Positions 42,201-48,850 of a DNA stretch of 64,000 nucleotides are shown here, one piece after another; the stretch's first letter is position 1, and every line of letters begins with the position of its first letter. This DNA comes from Paenibacillus cymbidii (GTDB taxonomy: Bacteria > Bacillota > Bacilli > Paenibacillales > NBRC-103111). The stretch is taken from assembly GCF_004764705.1 (NCBI RefSeq), contig NZ_SHLX01000001.1, positions 372,001-436,000 of the forward strand, read 5' to 3'. The translations under genes were made by a program, and so were the position numbers. The notes below the pieces were generated by a model. It was not told the origin of the DNA. It did not search any database and worked only from the letters and a program-made list of their open reading frames with translations.

Positions 42201-42455
42201 GGAATAAACTGGACTATCCGAAGTGCAGGGGGATTCTATTGGTACTCTGTTTGTTATGCCAATGGTCTGTTTGTCGCAGTCGCTTATGATGGGCCCGCAA
42301 TGACATCTTCAGATGGAATCAACTGGACTATCCGATCAACACCTACGGGGGCTAGTGTCAACTGGAACTCAGTTTGTTATGGTAATTGGATGTATGTAGC
42401 AGTAGCAACTTCTGGATCAGGAAATAGAGTGATGACTTCCTCCGCAATTGTCTAA
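39291..42455 (+). CDS. Giant modular tail fibre protein 2, three propellers
   Basis: A 1054-residue protein starting two bases after the small gene. It has a threefold architecture: a helical module of ~45 residues (GLIANALTGAGVPATSIDSF; SLIAAAITNQGVST; AIIQSIIARGGSSASQGDTL) precedes each cluster of seven SVCYGNGLFVAVA repeats. Propellers are at about residues 58-360, 418-705 and 763-1054. The same helical module is used in many Gram-positive phage virion proteins, probably for attachment. Repeat DNA is AT-rich and shared with fibre 1, so the genes probably arose by duplication. The likely role is cell-surface binding. Confidence 0.82.
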   Translation: MPNINDLKINNRKTKNDTDIGKGLIANALTGAGVPATSIDSFATLASDIADTKVMPGINWTSRTSVINYDCRCVCYGNGLFVAVAAPTSTLTGSLVATSPDGISWTARTPADSNSWNSVCYGNGLFVAVSNTVGTGARIMTSPDGINWTARSSDADTIWQSVCYGDGLFVAVSDATSGVETRVITSPDGVNWTSRTSPIQSWQSVCHGNGLFVAVASTGTGNRVMTSPDGINWTSRTSAADHMWNSVCYGNGLFVAVNPSHTGGKFPVLTNESVMISPDGIDWELITFDVSLSWYSVCYGNGLFVAVGRSGTDRVMTSLDGMSWTLRAGIASKNWSSVCYGNGIFVATKTSDVSENSVITSGEMLAPELPVLFEDYTDGKSLIAAAITNQGVSTSSSDSLTTMATKIGTIETAVLPGIKWTSRTQANNNNWQSVCYGNGLFVAIANSGTGNQVMTSPDGITWTERTTPVNNYWNSICYGNGLFVAVSFDSSNNQVMTSPNGTTWTARTSANDNWWQSVCYGNGLFVAVAGTGSGNRVMTSPDGINWTSRTSAANNYWLSVCYGNGLFVAVSGTGTGNRVMTSTDGINWTSRTSAADNAWVSVCYGNGLFVAVSTNGTGNRVMTSPDGINWTIRTSAANNSWYGIGYGNGLHVAVGASGTGNRVMTSPDGETWTIQTSTADNNWNSVCYGNGTFVAVATNGPGNLVMTSGISGQLGTYLGTVSSEKDAIIQSIIARGGSSASQGDTLQTLAEKINALPALRAGVMWTNRTSAADNTWRSICYGNGLFVAVAQSGTGNRVMTSPDGINWTIRSSAADNNWNSVCYGNGLFVAVATSGTGNRVMTSPDGINWTIRTSAADNTWQSLCYGNGLFVAVSSDGTGNRVMTSPEGINWTIRSSAADNQWMSVCYGNGLFVAVSVSGTNNRVMTSPDGINWTIRTSAADNQWASVCYGYGLFVAVSVNGTNRAMTSPDGINWTIRSAGGFYWYSVCYANGLFVAVAYDGPAMTSSDGINWTIRSTPTGASVNWNSVCYGNWMYVAVATSGSGNRVMTSSAIV
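39463..42452 (+). repeat. Propeller clusters 3, 4 and 5: three times seven repeats (fibre 2)
   Basis: Clusters lie at about 39,463-40,380, 40,543-41,418 and 41,578-42,452. Each contains exactly seven YGNG-type cores, 21 in all. The third cluster is the most uniform in DNA sequence. Conserved Trp, Cys-Tyr-Gly and Ser-Pro-Asp-Gly positions recur in every blade. Confidence 0.78.
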
Positions 42456-42555
42456 CTAACGCATATGAGGGTTTTTAAGACCAGCATTTCGGTTATAGGT
42501 TACATCTGAAAACTAGCAAATAAACAAAATAATATTATTAACAGGAGGAATTACA
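42456..42555. other. Short AT-rich spacer, no gene
   Basis: One hundred AT-rich bases with no ORF; a good AGGAGG ribosome binding site for the broken gene sits at its end. Confidence 0.5.
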
Positions 42556-43041
42556 ATGGCATTAACACTACAAGAAATCATAAACGAAGCGGAGTTCTAG
42601 TCCCGAATCCATATTCAAACGCGGACAAGGTAACATGGCTGAATATGATCAATCAGGAGTTTTTCGATATTGTGAAGATTCCGAAAGCAGCAACATTTAC
42701 GCCACGCAATATATAAATCACTTCTCTTTGATCCTGTACAACCTAGTCAAAATTATTTTACGTTTAATGATTCCACACAAGTCATTACATTGACTCCAGC
42801 ACCAACACAAGCAGGGATTACAGGTATTGTTCGGTATTATAGTATTGGTATAACAACATTTGTAAGTGGAACACTTAATGCTAGTCCAGATGCACCAAGC
42901 GAATATCAATGAATTTATATGGCAGGACTATGTGAAAAGATTGCTAGAGCGATGGATGATGTTAATAAAGCAAATAATTATGGTGCTGATTATCGGAATG
43001 TCCTTACAGTAGCCGCACAGAACTATCAGAAACTCGGCTAA
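42556..43041 (+). pseudogene. Broken phage virion gene with frameshifts and an internal stop
   Basis: ATG 42556 has a perfect AGGAGG, but the frame stops after 14 codons (MALTLQEIINEAEF). A different frame continues the sense (VLVPNPYSNADKVTWLNMI ... FFDIVKIPKAATF) to 42716. A third gives SLLFDPVQPSQNYFTFND ... RYYSIGITTF, then a TGA, apparently replacing TGG, and YMAGLCEKIARAMDDVNKANNYGADYRN to the stop at 43041. Together these make a protein of about 160 residues resembling small phage connector or baseplate-type proteins. At least two frameshifts and one stop make it inactive. Confidence 0.7.
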
Positions 43042-43057
43042 TTAGGGGGAGATATCT

Positions 43058-43198
43058 TTGAAGAAGATTGAAGTCCCTATAACTGTGACATGGAATCCTT
43101 CCAGTGTAACGGATCATCAGCGGAAACACATCATGGTTTCAAAAGTAAATTGGCAAGTACCATCTTCTGTTGAAAAAATAAATCCAAGAATAACGTAG
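43058..43198 (+). CDS. Short truncated phage-type ORF
   Basis: TTG 43058 follows GGGGGAGAT and opens 46 codons: it begins LKKIEVPITVTWNP and continues with ITVTWNPSSVTDH and VNWQVPSSVEKIN. It is adjacent to the broken virion gene, shares its AT-rich composition, and is probably the start of a gene whose remainder was lost. Function unknown. Confidence 0.4.
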   Translation: MKKIEVPITVTWNPSSVTDHQRKHIMVSKVNWQVPSSVEKINPRIT

Positions 43199-43565
43199 AG
43201 AAGCCAGATCAAACAGGCTTCCTACTGTTCATGAACAGAAGAAAAAAGAAACTAGAATGAAGCCAGAACATAATTGGACTGGCGATCGAAGCGGCGCTGA
43301 GGCATAACCACTTTATCAATGCCGGCTCCTTCAGCATGCAGAAGAAGGCCAACATGTATCGTATCTGCGAAGTGTGTCAATCGTTCCATGAGCACAACTT
43401 GCGTCTTAGTGTTGTCCTTCGTCGCACCGTCAGTAGCAGGAGTGGCAAAGGAAGCCAATGGAAACATATTCCTTCCAAAAAGATACCGAGCAGGCGAAGC
43501 GATCACAAGGCAAGTCATACGCTAGCAGCACGGCCGTCCCGACAAAGAGGAAGAAGTAGTGATGG
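43199..43565. other. Junction region with an unidentified gene remnant
   Basis: Composition changes from AT-rich to GC-rich near 43,260. One frame contains AIEAALRHNHFINAGSFSM and MYRICEVCQSFHEHNLR, with a CxxC pair, but it has no start signal and no recognised family. It is probably a remnant of a lost gene at the edge of a deletion. Confidence 0.4.
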
Positions 43566-44000
43566 AGATGGGTTACCGGCCCAGCATTGAAGTCCGGAAC
43601 ATCCCGCCCGAGCAGATCGCGGTGCATGTATAGCGGCTGGGTTATTTTGTTTGCTGGCGACAAATGTGAGAGATACGGCGTAATTCTTTACTTTGGAGGT
43701 GCTCTAGGAGTACAAGGAGCAAAGCTACCTGAAATTGCACCTTTAATTCCTCAAGAAGCACTGTTCTTGAAAATGTCGAAATGTATCGAAGCGCTCAGTT
43801 GCCTGCTGTATTTCGCGTCCTTCGTTGCATGATCATGGAGAATCGTATGCGAGTGATGCTCAAACAAGCGAAGACCCGGCTGTAACCGGAGCGCGTCAAC
43901 TACATCGACAAGCCGACAGCGAGGACGATCATCCGACTGCTCGTGCTGGTCATGTCCGTTCAATTATTTGATTCGGTTGTGTGTTGCACAAATTTGGTGC
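43566..44000 (+). pseudogene. Internally deleted IS1634-like (DDE) transposase remnant
   Basis: The segment MEMGYRPSIEVRNIPPEQIA resembles the N terminus of DUF4277/IS1634 transposases. After a stop and missing middle, PEIAPLIPQEALFLKMSKC then IEALSCLLYFASFV, and after a one-base shift MENRMRVMLKQAKTRL, a stop, and YIDKPTARTIIRLL, follow the order of the C-terminal end of this family (FLKKPERIEALLFLLFLALL, then RPTARRILELL). Several stops and frameshifts and the lost catalytic core make it dead. The family call is from memory of the motif order and is moderate. Confidence 0.45.
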
Positions 44001-44136
44001 TGCTACATGACCTACAACGACCAGTTACATCTTGAATAGTAAGGAAATGAATTCTGATGTTCATACCCGCAACAGCCCATAGCTTCCTTTACCGATTGAA
44101 GGTATTTTGTGATGCCATATGTTTGGAAAGTTTTTC

Positions 44137-44193
44137 TTGTCTAATTTTGTACGTCGATATATAATAAAAGAACAAAAAGCGAACAAAAGTTCG
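44137..44193 (+). promoter_or_regulatory. SOS promoter with LexA box
   Basis: TTGTCT (44137-44142), 17 bases, TATAAT (44160-44165) and then a perfect Bacillus LexA/DinR box, CGAACAAAAGTTCG (44180-44193), just downstream of the -10. LexA bound there would block transcription of the following genes until DNA damage. Confidence 0.82.
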
Positions 44194-44234
44194 TATTTTG
44201 TCGGACGGAATAAGGTAGACAAGGTGAATGAACA

Positions 44235-44480
44235 ATGAAGGATGCTTATGCGATCGGGTTCGTTTCGACCAGGGAGAGGCAGGAATATTACTTCGGTCAG
44301 ATGGAGCGGGTTGAGGCTGTGATTCGCCCGATCAAAGAGCAGTTGGCTGATAAACGAACGGATCGTGTGGTGACCCGTTATTATGCTGATGCCCATGTCA
44401 TGTGGTTGGCAATTTGGGAGAAGAACCGATTTTATGGCGACTCGCGCCAAGTGAAATTCGTCCAACTGATCGAAGCGTAA
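44235..44480 (+). CDS. LexA-controlled small protein, function unknown
   Basis: An 81-residue soluble protein (MKDAYAIGFVSTRERQEYYFG...RYYADAHVMWLAIWEKNRFYGD) with AAGGTGAATG ahead of ATG 44235. It is first behind a LexA-boxed promoter and is followed 21 bases later by another small gene. No known motif. Its position between fibre and lysis genes suggests an SOS-induced island function. Confidence 0.65.
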   Translation: MKDAYAIGFVSTRERQEYYFGQMERVEAVIRPIKEQLADKRTDRVVTRYYADAHVMWLAIWEKNRFYGDSRQVKFVQLIEA

Positions 44481-44501
44481 CGAAAGGAGAGAGCGGGCCG
44501 A

Positions 44502-44954
44502 TTGTTGACTTTGACGAAACAAACGAAATGTCACATGAGTTTGGATCTTGAACAAGCCGATGCGTTGTATCAGGCGATTATGCGTGTACTGGAACTGAGT
44601 TATAGTACGAAGCATGACGTTGTGCTGGAGAAAGACGAGTTTCTGGTTTTATACGAACTGGTGAAATGTTTGGAGCGCTCGGAAGTTGTCCGGGAGAAAT
44701 GGACCGGCGGGGAGAAGGGGATGACCGATAAGGAAAAAATCACGCTGAAGCTGTCGGCGGACGATGTGAATGAAATTATTCGCAATGTCCTGATCAGTAA
44801 AGGGTACGAAGTACTGGAAGAGGCCAAATTCCGAGTTTGCGAATCTTCGAGCCTCTATTCAGCCGACGGCATTGTTAATCAGAATGCGGTTGAGGGTTCA
44901 ACTCCCCCCAAGTTCGCCGGCGCTACCTATGTCGTGTCCCGACATCGAATTTGA
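44502..44954 (+). CDS. Small protein in the SOS operon, possibly two fused parts
   Basis: A 150-residue ORF; TTG 44502 is supported by AAGGAGAG. The first 70 residues are helical (SLDLEQADALYQAIMRVLEL...VLYELVKCLERSE). A second good start (GGAGAAGGGG then ATG 44721, MTDKEKITLKLSADDV) begins a 78-residue stretch with its own character, so the frame may contain an internal translation start or a fusion. No catalytic motif. The second part resembles small phage proteins of unknown function. Confidence 0.6.
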   Translation: MLTLTKQTKCHMSLDLEQADALYQAIMRVLELSYSTKHDVVLEKDEFLVLYELVKCLERSEVVREKWTGGEKGMTDKEKITLKLSADDVNEIIRNVLISKGYEVLEEAKFRVCESSSLYSADGIVNQNAVEGSTPPKFAGATYVVSRHRI

Positions 44955-44970
44955 TGTTCATTCGTGCGGG

Positions 44971-45004
44971 GCCTTCCGTGTTTTATACGGAAGGCTCCGT
45001 TTTC
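44971..45004 (+). terminator. Terminator-like hairpin before holin
   Basis: GCCTTCCGT and ACGGAAGGC form a nine-pair stem followed by TCCGTTTT. The T-run is interrupted, so partial read-through into the holin gene is likely. Confidence 0.6.
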
Positions 45005-45032
45005 AATTTCATAGCGAAAGAAGGGGGAACAC

Positions 45033-45500
45033 ATGCAGGCCAGAATTATCGGTACGTTGTTGCTGCAGGCGATTGCCGGAGAAACCGGTAAAGAAGCCGG
45101 ATACGGCAGCCTCATTGCTGCGGCGGGAACAGCAATAAGCGTATGTTTTGGAGGATGGGACATCGCGATCAAGCTGTTGTTGACTTTGATGCTGCTGGAT
45201 TACGTCAGTGGGATCATGAGCGCTTTAAAAAAGAAATCGATCAACAGCGACGTCATGTTCTGGGGAGGCGTACGCAAAGGGGTCGTGTTGGCGGTCATTC
45301 TGCTGGCGATCCAATTCGATCAGTTAAGCGGCAACGAGGCGCCGATCTTCCGAACGTTGGCGCTATACTATTATATCGGTCGCGAGGGCTTAAGCGTCGT
45401 TGAAAATTTCGGCTCGCTCGGCGTGAAGATTCCCCAGGAACTCGAGAAACGATTGACGCAATTGCAAGTCAAGGATGAGGCGGACGACAAAAGATTGTAA
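45033..45500 (+). CDS. Phage holin (Bhl/TcdE-like, phage_holin_4 family)
   Basis: A 155-residue membrane protein. Two or three hydrophobic segments are visible at about residues 24-60 and 80-100, with the family core KLLLTLMLLDYVSGIMSALK followed by KKKSINSDVMFWGGVRKG. The charged C-terminal tail is cytoplasmic in this family. Holins open the membrane so that endolysin reaches the wall. AGAAGGGGGAAC precedes ATG 45033. It lies downstream of a LexA-boxed operon and 1.1 kb ahead of the endolysin. Confidence 0.88.
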   Translation: MQARIIGTLLLQAIAGETGKEAGYGSLIAAAGTAISVCFGGWDIAIKLLLTLMLLDYVSGIMSALKKKSINSDVMFWGGVRKGVVLAVILLAIQFDQLSGNEAPIFRTLALYYYIGREGLSVVENFGSLGVKIPQELEKRLTQLQVKDEADDKRL

Positions 45501-45583
45501 CCGCGGCTTTCCTGTGGCATACCAGCCAAAGTTCCGGACGTGGTCGCAGATGTCAGCTTCCGGATTTTCTTCGGGAGCAGGGC

Positions 45584-45626
45584 TTGATTTATGCAACCAA
45601 CAATTGTATAATAAGAACAAACGTTC
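45584..45626 (+). promoter_or_regulatory. Second SOS promoter with LexA box
   Basis: TTGATT (45584-45589), 17 bases, TATAAT (45607-45612) and the LexA box GAACAAACGTTC (45615-45626) immediately downstream of the -10. Confidence 0.82.
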
Positions 45627-45644
45627 GTAAAGTAGGTGTGGGGA

Positions 45645-46025
45645 ATGGATAACGTGGCAAGCCTTCCGAATAAAGAGCTGATTCGGGTGTACATCTTGTT
45701 GCCGGCCGCGATCAACGTCGTGCGTCAAAGCTTGCAGCAAATCAAGAGTGCCGGGCCAGTCAAGACGCTGTTTATCAAGGCGTCGGAGGTCATGCATGAC
45801 CGGCTCGTGCTTGATTTTGCCGATGTGTCGCACGAGCTCCGCCGCCGCGGCTTTTCGGTCGAGTCGGGCCCGAAGGCGGCCACGCATTCCGTTTACCGCA
45901 TCCGTCGGAACGGGGCGGAGCGGGCCATCCAGTTGCCGGCCACAACGGCGCAATCGGAGACTGCCGCGATTATAAGCAACTACATGATGCAGCTCGAACA
46001 GGTGCTGGAGCGGCGGCATGCGTAA
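45645..46025 (+). CDS. LexA-controlled protein of unknown function
   Basis: A 126-residue soluble protein from ATG 45645 (MDNVASLPNKELIRVYILL); GTG 45636 is an alternative start. It has a mixed helix-strand pattern with VKTLFIKASEVMHDRLVLDF and a basic C-terminal half (VYRIRRNGAERAIQLPA). No family is recognised. Its own SOS promoter and place between holin and endolysin suggest a role in damage-induced lysis or its timing, which is inference only. Confidence 0.7.
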   Translation: MDNVASLPNKELIRVYILLPAAINVVRQSLQQIKSAGPVKTLFIKASEVMHDRLVLDFADVSHELRRRGFSVESGPKAATHSVYRIRRNGAERAIQLPATTAQSETAAIISNYMMQLEQVLERRHA

Positions 46026-46071
46026 CGGAAATCTTATCGCGGCTGAGCAATCGGTCCCAATAATCGTTCTA

Positions 46072-46245
46072 TTATAACGGCAGCCTTCGAATCGGTTTCT
46101 CCGGCGGTTCCGGCAACCCTTCCAAGATGATGCGGTACATAGTAACCGCTTGTTTGGCCGCAGCTTCCGGGTCAGCGGGCATTTCTATTTTACCAATAAT
46201 GGCAACAGTGAGATTCAGAGCAACTTGCGTTTGATGCATAGCCAT
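46072..46245 (-). CDS. Small protein on the opposite strand, 57 residues
   Basis: ATG at 46245 has GGGAGGCG at good spacing. The product begins MAMHQTQVALNLTVAIIGKI and ends EPPEKPIRRLPL, with an amphipathic helical middle. No known motif. The strong ribosome binding site and full-length sense frame support a real gene. Codon choice is like the host. The following 46,246-46,532 holds no further gene. Confidence 0.55.
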   Translation of the reverse strand: MAMHQTQVALNLTVAIIGKIEMPADPEAAAKQAVTMYRIILEGLPEPPEKPIRRLPL

Positions 46246-46532
46246 TTCAATTCGCCTCCCTTCTTCGATTATTCGACCATGGGAAGGCTTATTCCTGTTT
46301 GTCCGCGTTCCGAAATGACCGTAAACCGGCCGCTTGCGCCTCCGCCGTTATGATATTCTCATAGAGCGGTTTACTAGCCGCGGCCGTTTGCGCCTTAAGC
46401 GCATACAATGAAAGTGGAAGGCTGCGACTCAAACGACACGACGCGGATCTGGTTTATTTAAGAGAACAAAAGAATTCCCGCGATAATAGATCGGCTTTCC
46501 ATTCCATATTACCCAGGAAAGGATGAGGCAGG

Positions 46533-47267
46533 ATGGCAAAAGGATTTGACTGTGCGACTCCGCTTACGTCGGCGACAGCCGCTGCGTTTCGCCGGGACGG
46601 GATGGAGTTTGTGTGCCGATATCTCGTGCCGTCTGGATGGAAGGCGTTGACCCCGGCGGAAGCCAAGCTGATCGGCGATGCCGGGCTGCAATTGGTCAGC
46701 GTGTTCGAAACAACGGCCGACCGGGCGTTGGGGGGGCGCGCCGCCGGGTTGGCCGATGCGGCGACGGCGCTGAAAGTGGCGGCTGCGGTGGGGCAGCCGG
46801 AAGGCAGCTGCATTTATTTCGCCGTCGACTTCGACGCCACGGCAGCGCAAATGCCCAGCATCATTGCTTATATCGCCGCGGCGAGCGAAGCGACTCCGGC
46901 GTATACGACCGGCGTGTACGGTTCTTATTCCGTTGTCGAAGCGGTTATTCAGGCCGGCGCCTGCTCGCGCGGCTGGCAAACGTACGCCTGGAGCGGCGGC
47001 AAGCGATCGGCAAGGGCGCAAATTTACCAATACCAGAACGACGTCGATAGCAACGGCATCAAGATCGACCGCAACGAATCGTACGGCTCCGAAGGCTGGT
47101 GGAGCTTGAAACAAGAGACGGAATACCCGCTATCGGTGAAAGATGCGAATTCCGTGATCGGCTTCTTGTCGGCCGCCCGGTCGGCTACCGACATTCCGGC
47201 TGCGCAGACCGAGTTTAATCGGCTCGCCAACGAGCTGCGCAAGGCAAGCGGGCAGCCGGTCCAATAG
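46533..47267 (+). CDS. DUF1906 glycoside-hydrolase-like endolysin
   Basis: A 244-residue protein; AAAGGATGAGG precedes ATG 46533. The domain covers residues 1-185: AKGFDCATPLT, FVCRYLVPSGWKALTP, GLQLVSVFETTADRA, CIYFAVDFDAT, TGVYGSYSVVEAV and IYQYQNDVDSNGI, all in the order of DUF1906 (Rv2525c-like) TIM-barrel hydrolases. The conserved acidic residues of the barrel (D of GFDC, DFD, D of DVD) are present. The C-terminal 60 residues are a short helical extension, not a known wall-binding domain. With the holin it completes the lysis pair. There is no signal peptide, so export depends on holin. Confidence 0.85.
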   Translation: MAKGFDCATPLTSATAAAFRRDGMEFVCRYLVPSGWKALTPAEAKLIGDAGLQLVSVFETTADRALGGRAAGLADAATALKVAAAVGQPEGSCIYFAVDFDATAAQMPSIIAYIAAASEATPAYTTGVYGSYSVVEAVIQAGACSRGWQTYAWSGGKRSARAQIYQYQNDVDSNGIKIDRNESYGSEGWWSLKQETEYPLSVKDANSVIGFLSAARSATDIPAAQTEFNRLANELRKASGQPVQ

Positions 47268-47485
47268 CCGGCGAGGCGCAGGAGGCATCTTGTGCGTCCC
47301 TCTATTTTTCGTTTACAATGGGAATACGGATCGCGGAAGCGACGGAAACGAACGACTCCCGCCTATCTGCTGCTTTATGTTGCATATGGGCGAGGAGTTT
47401 TTCAATGAATCCTCAATCCGAATTGCCATTGGCTGCGTTGATATAGATTGAAGTCGTTCGGGCAACGACGCGGGAGAGTCGGAAC

Positions 47486-48055
47486 GTGCACATGGTGTCA
47501 GACGAACAATTGATGCAGGACATTGTCGGCAAGAACCGCGCGGCATTCGAGCAGCTCTACGACCGATACGTACGGCTCGTCTATTCGTATGCCCTCAAGT
47601 CGACTCGGGACGAACAAGCCGCGCGCGATGTGGTGCAGCTTGTTTTTGCACGATTGTGGACAACGGAACGCGGCTATAATGCGCAGAAAGGCCGGTTCGT
47701 CAGCTGGCTGCTGACGGTGACGCGGAATATTACGATTGACTATATCCGGCGCGAACGCAAGCACGGCGCATCGGTGTCGATCGAGCCGCAGATGTGGGAA
47801 ATGATCCCCGATCCGAAGGACGATCCGGAAACGTTGGTTGACCGCCGGATGTTCAAAGAGAAGATCGAGATGGCGTACGCGCATTTATCGGAGAACCAGA
47901 TCGAGTTGATCGAACAAGTATATTGGCAAGGCTACACATTGGGTCAAATTGCCGAAATGAAGCGGGAGCCGCTCGGTACGATCAAGAGTCGGCTGCACCA
48001 GACGTTGAAGCGATTGCGGCGATACCTTGGACCGGAGGGGGGCGATGAGGCATGA
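47486..48055 (+). CDS. ECF-type RNA polymerase sigma factor
   Basis: A 189-residue sigma-70 family protein. GTG 47486 is preferred from GGGAGAG spacing; ATG 47492 is possible. Region 2 (AAFEQLYDRYVRLVYSYAL ... DVVQLVFARLWTTE, then VTRNITIDYIRRER) and region 4 (LSENQIELIEQVYWQGYTLGQIAEM ... GTIKSRLHQTLKRLRRYL) are complete. Its stop overlaps the start of the anti-sigma gene, so both are coupled. SigK-like group based on the RskA-type partner. Confidence 0.93.
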   Translation: MHMVSDEQLMQDIVGKNRAAFEQLYDRYVRLVYSYALKSTRDEQAARDVVQLVFARLWTTERGYNAQKGRFVSWLLTVTRNITIDYIRRERKHGASVSIEPQMWEMIPDPKDDPETLVDRRMFKEKIEMAYAHLSENQIELIEQVYWQGYTLGQIAEMKREPLGTIKSRLHQTLKRLRRYLGPEGGDEA

Positions 48056-48795
48056 ACGAACCGCAATTCAATCCCTGCGAACGTGTGATCGAATATGTAA
48101 CCGGCGATCTTGACGATGCGGAGAAAATAAGGTTTGAACAGCATTTGTCAACCTGCGGCGAATGTATGCGCGAATTATCCGACATTCGCGAGGTGTGGCG
48201 GCAGCTTCCTTATGCGGCGGACGAAGCGGAGCCTCCGGCCACGCTCAAGTCCGATGTGATGAACGAGATCTTCGGCACAACTGAAGATGCCGGCAAACCG
48301 GCAATACGACGGGAAGTTATTTTACCCCGAAAGAGCAGGGCGCGCGGCAAATGGATCGTTGCATTGGCTGTTGCGTTTCTCGCCGGAATCGTGATTGGGC
48401 GGATGCCCGAATTGACGGCCCGGCAAGCAGCGGGCACTCAGTCGTACGCCGTTCCATCTCAAGTCGAACAAATGTACAGCTTGCGTTCGGTGGACGTGTC
48501 GAGTCCGGAAGCAAACGGCAAAGCCTGGGTTGCCACGCACGGCGACGAATCCAATCTGGTGATGTGCTTCTACCACATGCCCCGCAACGAAGGCAAACAA
48601 ACGTACCAGGTATGGTTGCTGAACAATGGCGAACGAAGCAATGCCGGCACGTTTAATGTGGATGCGCAAGGGAACGGCGTCCTAACTTTCCGGGCGAAGA
48701 AGGGCGAACTGCCGGCATTCGAAGCGATCGGCATTACGCTCGAGCCGGACCCGAACGGCAACGAACCACGCGGCAAAAAGGTGCTCGGCACCTGA
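48052..48795 (+). CDS. Anti-sigma factor, zinc-finger/RskA type
   Basis: A 247-residue membrane protein. The cytoplasmic ZAS domain carries the zinc motif HLSTCGEC (His-x3-Cys-x2-Cys, about residues 30-37). One membrane segment lies near residues 103-122 (WIVALAVAFLAGIVIG). The outside domain (about 135-247) is of RskA/anti-sigma-K type, with YQVWLLNNGERSNAGTF and FEAIGITLEP. It should hold the adjacent sigma factor inactive until an envelope signal releases it. Confidence 0.9.
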   Translation: MNEPQFNPCERVIEYVTGDLDDAEKIRFEQHLSTCGECMRELSDIREVWRQLPYAADEAEPPATLKSDVMNEIFGTTEDAGKPAIRREVILPRKSRARGKWIVALAVAFLAGIVIGRMPELTARQAAGTQSYAVPSQVEQMYSLRSVDVSSPEANGKAWVATHGDESNLVMCFYHMPRNEGKQTYQVWLLNNGERSNAGTFNVDAQGNGVLTFRAKKGELPAFEAIGITLEPDPNGNEPRGKKVLGT

Positions 48796-48821
48796 GCTTG
48801 CCTGCCTCGATACAACAAACA

Positions 48822-48846
48822 AAGCCGCGATCAAGATTCGCGGCTT
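48822..48846. terminator. Bidirectional terminator after the anti-sigma gene
   Basis: AAGCCGCGA pairs with TCGCGGCTT and has A- and T-rich flanks. It lies between convergent genes. Confidence 0.75.
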
Positions 48847-48850
48847 GTTG

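Noticed and set aside
33490..42452. Direct repeats that could suggest a CRISPR array
   Set aside because: The repeats are long, in frame, translated and continuous without unique spacers, and no cas genes are present.
36349..42455. A diversity-generating retroelement acting on the fibre repeats
   Set aside because: No reverse transcriptase, accessory protein or template repeat is visible in the window; repeat variation does not focus on adenines.
46464..46476. A LexA box ahead of the endolysin (GAACAAAAGAATTC)
   Set aside because: The second half-site is GAAT instead of GTTC and no well-placed -10 box was found with it.
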